In this document: one piece after another, positions 32,634 through 40,384 of the stretch
Position numbering within the stretch: position 1 is the first letter of the stretch
How the letters are laid out: each line of letters opens with the position of its first letter
DNA from: SAR202 cluster bacterium Casp-Chloro-G2
GTDB lineage: Bacteria; Chloroflexota; Dehalococcoidia; Lucifugimonadales; UBA3495
NCBI GenBank assembly: GCA_002816575.1
Contig: MUCI01000041.1
Location: 1 to 62,047 of the forward strand
Direction of reading: 5' to 3'
DNA length: 62,047 bases
Notes under the pieces: model-generated
Told to the model about the DNA's origin: nothing
The model's input: only the letters and a program-made list of their open reading frames with translations
Database searches by the model: none
Position numbers and translations under genes: made by a program

Positions 32634-34579
32634 ACATTCCGATCAACGTACCGCAGATGTCAATGCAGCGGCAAGACGGGGAAAAGCGGAGACTGGTCCT
32701 GCTTCGGCTCCCCGTCCTCGCCGACCTTTCGTTGTCCACCAGGCTAATGCTCTTGGTAGTCGTGCCGCTGGTTCTGACGATGGCGGTTACCCTGCCGCTG
32801 ACAGTGATCGGCCTGAACCGGTTGGCATCGGAGACCAGCAACGAACGGCTTGCCGGAGAGGTCCCCATAATCCGGGACCGATTCGAGGATTTTCAATTTG
32901 ACCTCGGTCAATTGGCCGATGGATTTGCGGCGGATCCCGTCTTGCTGAGCGGCGTACGAGACTCCAATAGCGCGCTGATCGTTTCCAATCTGCTTGCCAT
33001 GAGGGTCCGTCACGGGCTTGAACACGTCGAGGTGGTCGACGTGAATGGCATATCCCTGGGGCACGAACACGAGAAGGGACGCAGCTTGGAGCAAAGTTCG
33101 CTGGATGACCTGAACGACCTGGGCCTGGCAGGCCTTGATGCCGCCGGTTTGGTCCGGTCCACCAGTGGCTGGTCGTTAACGGTCGTTCGACCGATAAAGG
33201 ACTCGAATGGCCTGATCGGGGCAATCACGGTCGGGCAGGAATTGGGCGAGGCGGGGTTGACTGCCTTGAATTTCCGCCGGTCCGATCCGCTATTACTGAC
33301 GATCTTTGAAGACAACGAAGTCTCGGCCGCCTCCTATCCGACCGGCCGCGTCTTCCCAGTCGTGGTTGACCCCGTGCCGGTCGAACAAGCCTGGTCGGGT
33401 CAGGTGGTCCCCGGCGTGGTCACGGTGGACGGTACAGATCAACGCGCGGTGTACGCTCCGCTGGAACTTGGCGGCAAAACGGTGGGGGTGTTCGCGGTGG
33501 CGCTGACCACCTCGCCGGTTGTGAGCCTTCGCGACGAACTGGCCGCCAACCAAGTGATGGTGGCGGCGGCGTTGGCGCTGTTGGTGCTGGGTGTGGGCTA
33601 TGTGGTCACCCGGACGATCACCCGCCGGATAATGCGCCTGCGCAACGGAGCAGTCGAACTTGCCAACGGCAATCTTGCCGTCAAGGTCGAAGAAACATCA
33701 CGGGACGAGATCGGCGCGCTGGCCCACGAATTCAACCGGATGGCTGACAATCTCAGGGAGAAGACTTCACAATTGGAGCTGGCGAACAAGAACTTGGAGA
33801 TGCGGGTTTTCGAGCGGACCGATGAGTTGGAGCGCGCGAACGCCCAGCTACTGGATGCCCAGGGCCAACTGGTGCAAACCGAGAAACTTGCGGTCATCGG
33901 TGAACTGTCGGCGGGAGTGGCCCACGATTTGCGCAATCCATTGGGCGCCATCCGCAACGGCGTATTCTTCCTGAAATCCAGGCTCGTCAAGTCGAACAAG
34001 CTGACCACCGACCCCAAGATTGCAGAGTTCCTGGACGTAATGGACGAACGCATCACCGAATGCGACAGAATCATTGGGGAGCTGATCTACTTCACCCGGA
34101 TCGCCCCTCCCGAGTATTCCACGGTCCCTCTGAGCGAAGCGCTGGAGCAGGCGATGCGTGACTCGTGTCTGCCAAGTGATGTGGCTGTGGAGAGGAATTT
34201 CGACGACGCGGATGTGGAGATCCAGGGCGACCACGACCAATTAGTAAGGGTGTTCGGTTGCCTGGCACAGAACGCCAAAGAGACGATGCCGGAGGGCGGG
34301 AAATTGACCCTGGCCATGAGGAATGATGCATCGCAGGTGGAGATTTCCTTCACGGACACCGGGGCCGGAATAGACCCTGAGGTAGTCAAGAGGATATTTG
34401 ACCCCCTCTACACAACCAAGATACAAGGCACCGGCCTGGGCTTGGCCCTTAGCCAGCGCATAATCGAAAAACACAATGGCAAGCTGGAAGCGTCTAGCCG
34501 ACTGGGCGTCGGTTCCACCTTCACCGTGCGCCTGCCGGTAAAGATTGGGGCCGCGGTCGGCGACGGCCCGGTGGGGTGA
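32630..34579 (+). CDS. Sensor histidine kinase, HAMP type
   Basis: The 649-residue membrane kinase has a helix near residues 37-60, a large extracytoplasmic sensor region (about 61-300, double-Cache-like), a second helix near 301-325 and HAMP (RRIMRLRNGAVELANGNLAV). A coiled coil follows, then the dimerisation H-box GELSAGVAHDLRNPLGAI with phospho-His near residue 431. The ATPase domain has CLAQNAKETMPEGG, DTGAGIDPEV and GTGLGLALSQ. Its start overlaps the PstS-like gene by 4 nt. No response regulator is adjacent. Confidence 0.93.
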   Translation: MNIPINVPQMSMQRQDGEKRRLVLLRLPVLADLSLSTRLMLLVVVPLVLTMAVTLPLTVIGLNRLASETSNERLAGEVPIIRDRFEDFQFDLGQLADGFAADPVLLSGVRDSNSALIVSNLLAMRVRHGLEHVEVVDVNGISLGHEHEKGRSLEQSSLDDLNDLGLAGLDAAGLVRSTSGWSLTVVRPIKDSNGLIGAITVGQELGEAGLTALNFRRSDPLLLTIFEDNEVSAASYPTGRVFPVVVDPVPVEQAWSGQVVPGVVTVDGTDQRAVYAPLELGGKTVGVFAVALTTSPVVSLRDELAANQVMVAAALALLVLGVGYVVTRTITRRIMRLRNGAVELANGNLAVKVEETSRDEIGALAHEFNRMADNLREKTSQLELANKNLEMRVFERTDELERANAQLLDAQGQLVQTEKLAVIGELSAGVAHDLRNPLGAIRNGVFFLKSRLVKSNKLTTDPKIAEFLDVMDERITECDRIIGELIYFTRIAPPEYSTVPLSEALEQAMRDSCLPSDVAVERNFDDADVEIQGDHDQLVRVFGCLAQNAKETMPEGGKLTLAMRNDASQVEISFTDTGAGIDPEVVKRIFDPLYTTKIQGTGLGLALSQRIIEKHNGKLEASSRLGVGSTFTVRLPVKIGAAVGDGPVG

Positions 34580-34658
34580 CGCCGGTTGACCAGGAAGCCA
34601 ACCCGGCGGCGGGCCCCCTGGTCGAGTCCCGCCGGCCGCAGATCCAGTCGCGGTAAAC

Positions 34659-35543
34659 CTAGCCGACCACCTCTTTGAACTGCTGGACCGCGTTGATGTG
34701 GTCTTGAGGCGATTCCAGGCCGGCCCGCATGGTGTTGATCGACACGTGGGTCGCGCCCATCTCCTGCCAAGCCCTGGCCTGACCCTGCCAGAACTCCGGG
34801 TCGCCGTCGGCCAGGTTTATCCGGGGCTCCATGCCGATCTTGGCCGCGTCGCGCCCGGCTTGGTCAGCGAAGACCTTCAGCCGCTCCACCGTGGCTTTGG
34901 CGTCATCGCCCGGCTGCATCTGCGGGAACCAGCCATCGGCCAGCCGCGCCACCCGGCGCAGCACACGGTCGGTGGGGACTGGGTTGGCCCTGGCGCCGGC
35001 GCCCATCCAGATGGGGATCGGCCGCTGCACCGGCTGCGGATTGATTCCAGCGTGGTCCACCTTGTGGTACCGGCCTTCGAACCCCACCACGTCTTTGGTC
35101 CAGAACTCACGCAGCAGCTCGATCTGCTCCCCGTATCTGCTGCCCCGGTTGCTGAAGTCCTGGCTCAGCGCTTCATACTCCACATGGTTCCATCCCACGC
35201 CAACGCCCAGCCGCAGACGTCCGCCGGTCAACCGGTCTACCTCGGCAGCCTGCTTGGCCACCAGGGCCGTTTGCCGCTGGCCCAAGATCAACACCGCCGT
35301 CACCAACTCCAGGGTCGTCGTGACGCCAGCCAGGTAGCCGAAGAGCACGAACGGCTCGTGGAACATTGACTTCGAGGTGTAGCTGCCCTGCCAGTTGTCG
35401 TGATGGCTGGTGTCGGCCCCCAGAACGTGGTCGTAGGCCAGCATGTGAGAATAGCCAAGACCCTCGACCGCCTGCACGTAATCGCGCACCGCGGCCGGGT
35501 CCGCGCCGATCTCGGTTTGCGGGAAAACTACCCCTATCTTCAT
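34659..35543 (-). CDS. LLM-class F420-dependent oxidoreductase
   Basis: A 294-residue luciferase-like protein of the TIGR03619-type F420 group. It begins MKIGVVFPQTEIGADPAAVR and has YVQAVEGLGYSHMLAYDHVL, VTAVLILGQRQTALVAKQ, GGRLRLGVGVGWNHVEYEAL and RPIPIWMGAGARANPVPTDR. It presumably transfers hydride between F420H2 or FMNH2 and an unknown organic substrate. It converges with the histidine kinase gene. A related but longer paralog lies 400 bp upstream on the same strand. Confidence 0.93.
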   Translation of the reverse strand: MKIGVVFPQTEIGADPAAVRDYVQAVEGLGYSHMLAYDHVLGADTSHHDNWQGSYTSKSMFHEPFVLFGYLAGVTTTLELVTAVLILGQRQTALVAKQAAEVDRLTGGRLRLGVGVGWNHVEYEALSQDFSNRGSRYGEQIELLREFWTKDVVGFEGRYHKVDHAGINPQPVQRPIPIWMGAGARANPVPTDRVLRRVARLADGWFPQMQPGDDAKATVERLKVFADQAGRDAAKIGMEPRINLADGDPEFWQGQARAWQEMGATHVSINTMRAGLESPQDHINAVQQFKEVVG

Positions 35544-35943
35544 ACGACCTCTCCAGAGATTTTTTTGGCGGGTTGTCTGCCCGTCCGCCTAGATTACATC
35601 CAGACCGCGCTCCAACGCATTGTTTCGTACGGCACGCTGCCGGAAGGCCACCATCATGAGCCCGGCGAAGGACCATGCACGGTCAAATCCGAATCCCTGC
35701 ACCGCAGCTCCGAACCAATGGTCCGACAAGTATCTCACCATGAGCGTTGTAGGCGTACCTGTTCTTCAGGACGAGGACTTATCGTCCCCGACCGCTCAAC
35801 CTGAGACTGTCGAAGGACGCGCAACAGTCAAGTTTCTGCCGCAAGAACCCTTGCTCGGGTGGACCGGTGGTTCTACGCAGCTCGCCACGAGCAGAATCAA
35901 AATCCCCGGTCCCGTTCACCGCCGGCGCCAACGCAACCAACGC
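35544..35943. other. Gene-free stretch between two LLM genes
   Basis: This 400-bp region holds one copy of the dispersed repeat at 35792-35821 (CCGCTCAACCTGAGACTGTC followed by GAAGGACGC). I see no credible gene, RNA or clear terminator in it. Confidence 0.5.
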
Positions 35944-37101
35944 CTAGTCGTTGGCCGCCGAAGGCATCCCCGCGCCTGCCTGGGCTTTCTCCTTGGCCCG
36001 GAAGTGGGGGATGACGTGTTTGCCGAACATGGTCAGGGTGTTCATCACCTCCTCGTTGGTGGCCGGGCCGATGGCTGAGAGTAGGAACACCTGCTCGATG
36101 CCCATCGCCTCGTATCTCTCGAAGAACTCGATGCACTGCTCGGGTGTGCCGGCGCAGAACGACGTGCCCTTTTTGACCGTCTCGCTGGCGGTGGCGTCAC
36201 CTGGATGCGGTCCGGCGGCCAGTTTCATGTCCCGCTCGTAATAGCCCTGGTAGTCGGGCGGTATGGTGGCCGGATCAACCCCCTGCCACACCAGGCGGGC
36301 GCGTTCCCGCTGTTGGTCCATGTACCAGCCGATCAGCTCCGTGCCCCGGCTTTCGATCACCTTGGGGTCCTCGTGACAGAACCCGGCTGTCATCAGGGCG
36401 TTGTGGTTGTTGACCAGCGCCGGCCGTTGGCCCCCGGACGATTGCACCGATCGCTGCATCTTCTGGTACAGCTCCAAAACCTGGCCGACCTTATCAGGTC
36501 CACCCTCGCTGCCGACCAGTGCGCCCAGCCCAAGCTCGGCTGCAGTGCGGGTGGTCTCCTCGCTGGAACAGGCCGACCACAGCGGCGGATGGGGCTTTTG
36601 GAGAGGCTTGGGCAGCACTTCCCTGGGCGGTATCTGGTAGTGCTGGCCCTCGTGGGAGACCACTTCCTCGGTCCAGATCTTTGGCAGGACCTCCGCGAAC
36701 TCATGCCACATGCTCCGGGTGTCCTCCAGCTTGGTCCCGTAGGGGGTTAGCTGGTACGGATAGCCGGTGCGGCCCAGGCCAACGTCCACGCGACCGTTGC
36801 TCAGTATGTCCAGCGTGGCCATGCGGGCGGCAGTGTGCAAGGGGTGATGGATGGGGGCCAGCACCACGCCCACGCCAAGGCGGATGCGGGAGGTGCGCTG
36901 GCTGACGGCGGCCAGGGTTAGATCGGGGGCGCTGTTGTGGGACCACACGGGGCGGAAATGGTGCTCCGAGAACCAAACGCTGTCGTAGCCCATCTCTTCG
37001 GCGTAGACGATCTGGTCCAATGCCTCCCAGATGCGCCTGGCTTCGCTTTCTTCATCCCAAGGCCTGGGAACCTGGATCTGGTAGAACAATCCGAATTTCA
37101 T
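35944..37101 (-). CDS. LLM-class flavin-dependent oxidoreductase, long form
   Basis: This 385-residue luciferase-like monooxygenase begins MKFGLFYQIQVPRPWDEESE. It has EEMGYDSVWFSEHHFRPVWS, TSRIRLGVGVVLAPIHHPLH, NGRVDVGLGRTGYPYQLTPY and PHPPLWSACSSEET, followed by a C-terminal FFERYEAMGIEQVFLLSAIG. An open frame extends upstream, but the start at MKFGLF matches the family and follows a purine-rich site. It belongs to the flavin (FMNH2) branch, unlike the F420-type neighbour. Confidence 0.92.
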   Translation of the reverse strand: MKFGLFYQIQVPRPWDEESEARRIWEALDQIVYAEEMGYDSVWFSEHHFRPVWSHNSAPDLTLAAVSQRTSRIRLGVGVVLAPIHHPLHTAARMATLDILSNGRVDVGLGRTGYPYQLTPYGTKLEDTRSMWHEFAEVLPKIWTEEVVSHEGQHYQIPPREVLPKPLQKPHPPLWSACSSEETTRTAAELGLGALVGSEGGPDKVGQVLELYQKMQRSVQSSGGQRPALVNNHNALMTAGFCHEDPKVIESRGTELIGWYMDQQRERARLVWQGVDPATIPPDYQGYYERDMKLAAGPHPGDATASETVKKGTSFCAGTPEQCIEFFERYEAMGIEQVFLLSAIGPATNEEVMNTLTMFGKHVIPHFRAKEKAQAGAGMPSAAND

Positions 37102-37283
37102 GCTTCTCTCTCCGGCCACTTCCCGGGGCATCACCGTTGGCGATGTCACGGGACGGTGAAGTTGGATTCGTCCGAGCCTGGTGAAGGCCATTATAGAGAG
37201 AGAAGAGGGCGCGTCAATGGCGGTATTGACCGGGAAGGGCCGGATATGACGTGCCAACGCCGGCGCCCAGGCGGCCGATCTGG

Positions 37284-37619
37284 CTAGGGGCCGGACTTCA
37301 GCAAGGGGATCGGAGCGATGTACGACTCGAACAGCGACCTGAGATTGGCTTTCTCAGCGTTCAGTTTGTCGATGGTCGCCTGGGCGGCGGCATTGGCCCT
37401 CTGCGCCGAGTCCAACCCTATCTTGAGGGAGGAATTGGTGGTCGAAAGGTCCACATTCTGGGCCATGGTGTCCCGTACGGTGGGACCGTCAAACTCGCGG
37501 TAGATGGTAGCGGACACGGCGGCGACCAGCATGATCACCCACAGGCTGGCGAGAGCGAGTCCGACCTGTTTGAGGAGTGGAGTCTTGGTGCGGTTCCAGT
37601 TTCTAACTTCGGTTGACAT
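37284..37619 (-). CDS. Small single-pass membrane protein with coiled coil
   Basis: About 111 residues with one membrane helix near residues 19-40 (VGLALASLWVIMLVAAVSAT). A probable coiled coil follows (NSSLKIGLDSAQRANAAAQA through IDKLNAEKANLRSLFESY). No family is recognised. The two nearby ATG codons (37625 and 37619) are both possible starts; the second follows GGGTG. It is divergent from the gene at 37764. Confidence 0.6.
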   Translation of the reverse strand: MSTEVRNWNRTKTPLLKQVGLALASLWVIMLVAAVSATIYREFDGPTVRDTMAQNVDLSTTNSSLKIGLDSAQRANAAAQATIDKLNAEKANLRSLFESYIAPIPLLKSGP

Positions 37620-37763
37620 CGGCATTCACCCGGATGAAACATTAGTGTCCGTGCTGAATCTTCTTGTATTAATCGTCCAACTGGGGCAATCTACAGTTAA
37701 GCCGCAGCCAGAAACGGGACTGCAAACCGCAGCCGCAAGCCAAAAGCAGAGATCAGGTGACGC

Positions 37764-38192
37764 ATGACTAGGTCCGTCAGGTTCGCCGTCAAAATCCTAT
37801 GGGCGCTGTGGATGGTGTTGCGCCTGGGATTTTGGCTGTTTTCCACCGTGACGCGCCTGACCTTCGGCTTGGCCTGGCGGCAGACATTCGGGCGCTCCAC
37901 CGTCTACGTCCGGCGGGACTGGGACGACCGTGGAATGGGCCGGGTCCGCTGGTCCGATTTGCATGGCCACCGCTGGGACACCACTGCCGGCGGCACCCAG
38001 GTGGAGAACCCGCTGCCCCTGATTCACGCCTATATCTGGTGTGATAAAGTTCGGGGCAAGATTGGCCATTCCTGCGCTCACGGCGAAGGCCCACACAACA
38101 TCAAGGTCTGCATGCTGCGTCAGGACAACACCCGCCGGAACTGGCGGCGTTTGTTGGAATTGGCGGGGCCGGACCGGAGACTGGCTGATTAG
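37764..38192 (+). CDS. Unknown small protein with N-terminal hydrophobic segment
   Basis: This is a 142-residue basic protein. Residues 8-35 (VKILWALWMVLRLGFWLFST) are hydrophobic and probably membrane-inserted. The rest is rich in Arg, Trp and His, with cysteines in YIWCDKVRGKIGHSCAHGEG and KVCML that could bind a metal. No family is recognised. It is followed 32 bp later by the ketopantoate reductase-like gene on the same strand. Confidence 0.55.
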   Translation: MTRSVRFAVKILWALWMVLRLGFWLFSTVTRLTFGLAWRQTFGRSTVYVRRDWDDRGMGRVRWSDLHGHRWDTTAGGTQVENPLPLIHAYIWCDKVRGKIGHSCAHGEGPHNIKVCMLRQDNTRRNWRRLLELAGPDRRLAD

Positions 38193-38224
38193 CCTGGCCT
38201 ATTCGATCAAGGGGAGACGGAACT

Positions 38225-39166
38225 TTGCGGATAGCCATATTCGGCGCCGGCGGCATCGGCGGTTATCTGGGCGGGCGATTGTCTCAGGCTGGCGAAGAGG
38301 TGGTCCTTATCGCCCGGGGCGAGCATCTGGAAGCGATCCGTGAACACGGACTCCGGGTGGACAGCATCAAGGGTGATTTTGTGGCCGTACCGGCCCTGGC
38401 CACCAACAATCCCACCGAGGCCGGCACGGTGGACGTGGTGATACTGGGAGTCAAGGCTTGGCAGGTGAACGACGCGGCCAAGGCCATGCGTCCCATGATC
38501 GGCCCCCACACATTTGTCGTGCCCATGCAGAACGGTGTGGAAGCCCCAGACCAACTCGCGGCCGTGCTGGGCAAGCAGGCGGTGGTGGTCGGTTTGGGCG
38601 GGCTTATCAGCTACATCGTCGGACCGGGACACATCCTCCACGCCGGCGGCGAACCCTTCGTTGCCTTCGGAGAGACGGACGACTCAACCACCGAGCGGAC
38701 CCAACAGTTGTTGCGGGCTTTTCAGAACGCCGATGTCCGGGCCAGCGTCCCCTCCAACATCCACGCGGCGCTGTGGGGAAAACTGGCCTTCATGGCCGCC
38801 AACAGCGGCATAGGCGCCATAACCCGCGTGCCCTCCGGCCAATGGCGCAGTGTGCCCGAGTCGTGGGAGATGGCCCAGCAGGTGGTCCGGGAGGTCGTGG
38901 CGGTGGCCCAGGGACGGGGCATCCAGATGCCGAACGACGCGGTTGCGGCGGCGATCGCCAGACTTGAAGCCTCTCCGCCGGACGGAACGTCATCCATGCA
39001 GCGCGATCTGATGGAAGGACGCCCCTCCGAGTTGGAAGTGCAGAGCGGGGGTGTCGTCCGGCTGGGCAAGGAGGCCGGTGTGCCAACCCCGGTAAACACC
39101 TTCATCTACCACAGTCTGCTGCCCCAGGAGATGAAGGCGCGCGGCAAGTTCGGCCCGGAAGAGTAA
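38225..39166 (+). CDS. 2-dehydropantoate 2-reductase-family protein
   Basis: A 313-residue NADPH-dependent reductase of the ApbA/PanE family. The Rossmann start RIAIFGAGGIGGYLGGRLSQ is followed by DVVILGVKAWQVNDAA, PMQNGVEAPDQLAAVLG and the C-terminal helical domain with WGKLAFMAANSGIGAITRVP and DGTSSMQRDLMEGRPSELE. The Lys and Glu/Ser pocket residues are present. It starts with TTG after GGGGAGA. True pantothenate synthesis is possible, but many paralogs act on other 2-oxoacids. Confidence 0.88.
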   Translation: MRIAIFGAGGIGGYLGGRLSQAGEEVVLIARGEHLEAIREHGLRVDSIKGDFVAVPALATNNPTEAGTVDVVILGVKAWQVNDAAKAMRPMIGPHTFVVPMQNGVEAPDQLAAVLGKQAVVVGLGGLISYIVGPGHILHAGGEPFVAFGETDDSTTERTQQLLRAFQNADVRASVPSNIHAALWGKLAFMAANSGIGAITRVPSGQWRSVPESWEMAQQVVREVVAVAQGRGIQMPNDAVAAAIARLEASPPDGTSSMQRDLMEGRPSELEVQSGGVVRLGKEAGVPTPVNTFIYHSLLPQEMKARGKFGPEE

Positions 39167-39235
39167 GCCTAAGATCCACCGCCTCTGACAACGAAAAGCC
39201 GGGGCAAGTTTGAATCCGAAGAAGAGGAGTAACTG

Positions 39236-39529
39236 ATGTCTGTCACCGTGACGTTGGCCTTTTCCGTACATTCGGAGCGCGCCGGCGAGTTCAAGGCGCT
39301 GCTCAAGGAACTGCTGCCCGACACCAGGGCATTCGACGGTTGCCAGACTGTGGACGTGTACCAGGACCAGGAAAATCCGGGACTGATCTATCTCGTCGAA
39401 GACTGGGCGTCCAAGGAGCATCAGCAACGGTACCAGGCATGGCGCGGCGAAACCGGCATCGCCGAGACCGTGGGGCCGTTTCTGGCGGACGAACCCAGGT
39501 TCAATTACCCGGACAAGCTGGACATCTAG
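39236..39529 (+). CDS. Antibiotic biosynthesis monooxygenase (ABM)-fold protein
   Basis: A 97-residue dimeric alpha/beta barrel protein of the YgiN/ABM type: MSVTVTLAFSVHSERAGEFK, RAFDGCQTVDVYQDQENPGL and IYLVEDWASKEHQQRYQAWR. Members act as cofactor-free oxygenases or quinol monooxygenases, or have unknown roles. GAGGAG lies just upstream of the ATG. It follows the reductase gene by 70 bp on the same strand. Confidence 0.88.
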   Translation: MSVTVTLAFSVHSERAGEFKALLKELLPDTRAFDGCQTVDVYQDQENPGLIYLVEDWASKEHQQRYQAWRGETGIAETVGPFLADEPRFNYPDKLDI

Positions 39530-39884
39530 CAACCGTCATTTCGGGAGGCTAGACGCCTGCCGGCGATCAGTCAGGTGAACTAAAAAGATGAGTCATCCGG
39601 AGTTTCATCAAGGGCAGCACGCTGCCGGGCAGATGCGGTCATTACGGCGAAAGGCGAAATGACGGTCGTGCCGGGCAACCACACTCGCCGCCTGTCATTC
39701 TGATCCTTCCGGAGAAGGAGAAGAATCTCTTCGTTTGACTTCGAAGTTGCTAGCGTTCCGCGGGACCGGTAGTTGGTATCCCATCAGCAACGACATTCGT
39801 CTCTTTGATTGGAATGACCAAGGCGGACGGAATGACCAAGGCGGCGGCATCAACCTTGCAAACTCAGGGAAAACTCAGGCTGTT
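39530..39884. other. Gene-free stretch with small repeats
   Basis: This 355-bp region contains an 18-bp-period direct repeat of GGAATGACCAAGGCGG at 39811 and 39829. It also contains a CATTCTGATCCTTCCGGAGA-type segment near 39696 that resembles short intergenic repeats. I see no gene. Confidence 0.4.
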
Positions 39885-40121
39885 TCATTGCCAATGCCAG
39901 TGCCGCGGCGGGGCCTCGTGGGCGGGAAGGACGCGTATCTGAAGGCCAGGGATCATGAACGCCCGGCCGCAACCGCGGCATCCCCACCTGCCGAAGGGAT
40001 GAAATCCGTCCCTGCGGTCGATCTCGGTGCTCCGGCACCTGGGACAGGCCTGCACCTCGTAGGGAACCTCGTTTGGCGTGTCTCCGGGAGTCTCGCCGGA
40101 TTGTTGGGAGGGAGTAGTCAT
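39885..40121 (-). CDS. Small zinc-ribbon protein
   Basis: A 78-residue protein with two CxxC pairs, ACPRCRSTEIDRRDG and WGCRGCGRAFMI, separated by 21 residues in the spacing of a zinc ribbon. The rest is Pro- and Gly-rich, probably disordered. No enzymatic function is implied. The ribosome-binding site is weak, so the call rests on the paired cysteine motif. Confidence 0.5.
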   Translation of the reverse strand: MTTPSQQSGETPGDTPNEVPYEVQACPRCRSTEIDRRDGFHPFGRWGCRGCGRAFMIPGLQIRVLPAHEAPPRHWHWQ

Positions 40122-40227
40122 ATTGGCCCGTCTGTGTCTTTCTTGAAGTCTTCCTTGGACTGGTGAATTCCTTTGGTGTCCTCCTGAATGCGTTTGCGTT
40201 AGCGGAACCGGGGCGGCGGATGAATAA

Positions 40228-40302
40228 TGGAGCCGGTGATAGGAGTCGAACCCACGACCTGCTGTTTACAAAACAGCTGCTCTACCGCTGAGCTACACCG
40301 GC
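40228..40302 (-). tRNA. tRNA-Thr (anticodon UGU)
   Basis: The acceptor stem is GCCGGTG/CACCGGC with an encoded CCA. The anticodon loop TTTGTAA gives UGU. The T-arm has GGTTCGACTCC. A second tRNA-Thr (CGU) with nearly the same body is at 44718-44792. Confidence 0.95.
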
Positions 40303-40384
40303 CCGTGTCTGGCTGAGGAGCATTGGCCAAAGCCAGGTTCAGCTAATTTCGGTCTCCACTGCCTTGGTAGCCGCTGTCCTCGTT

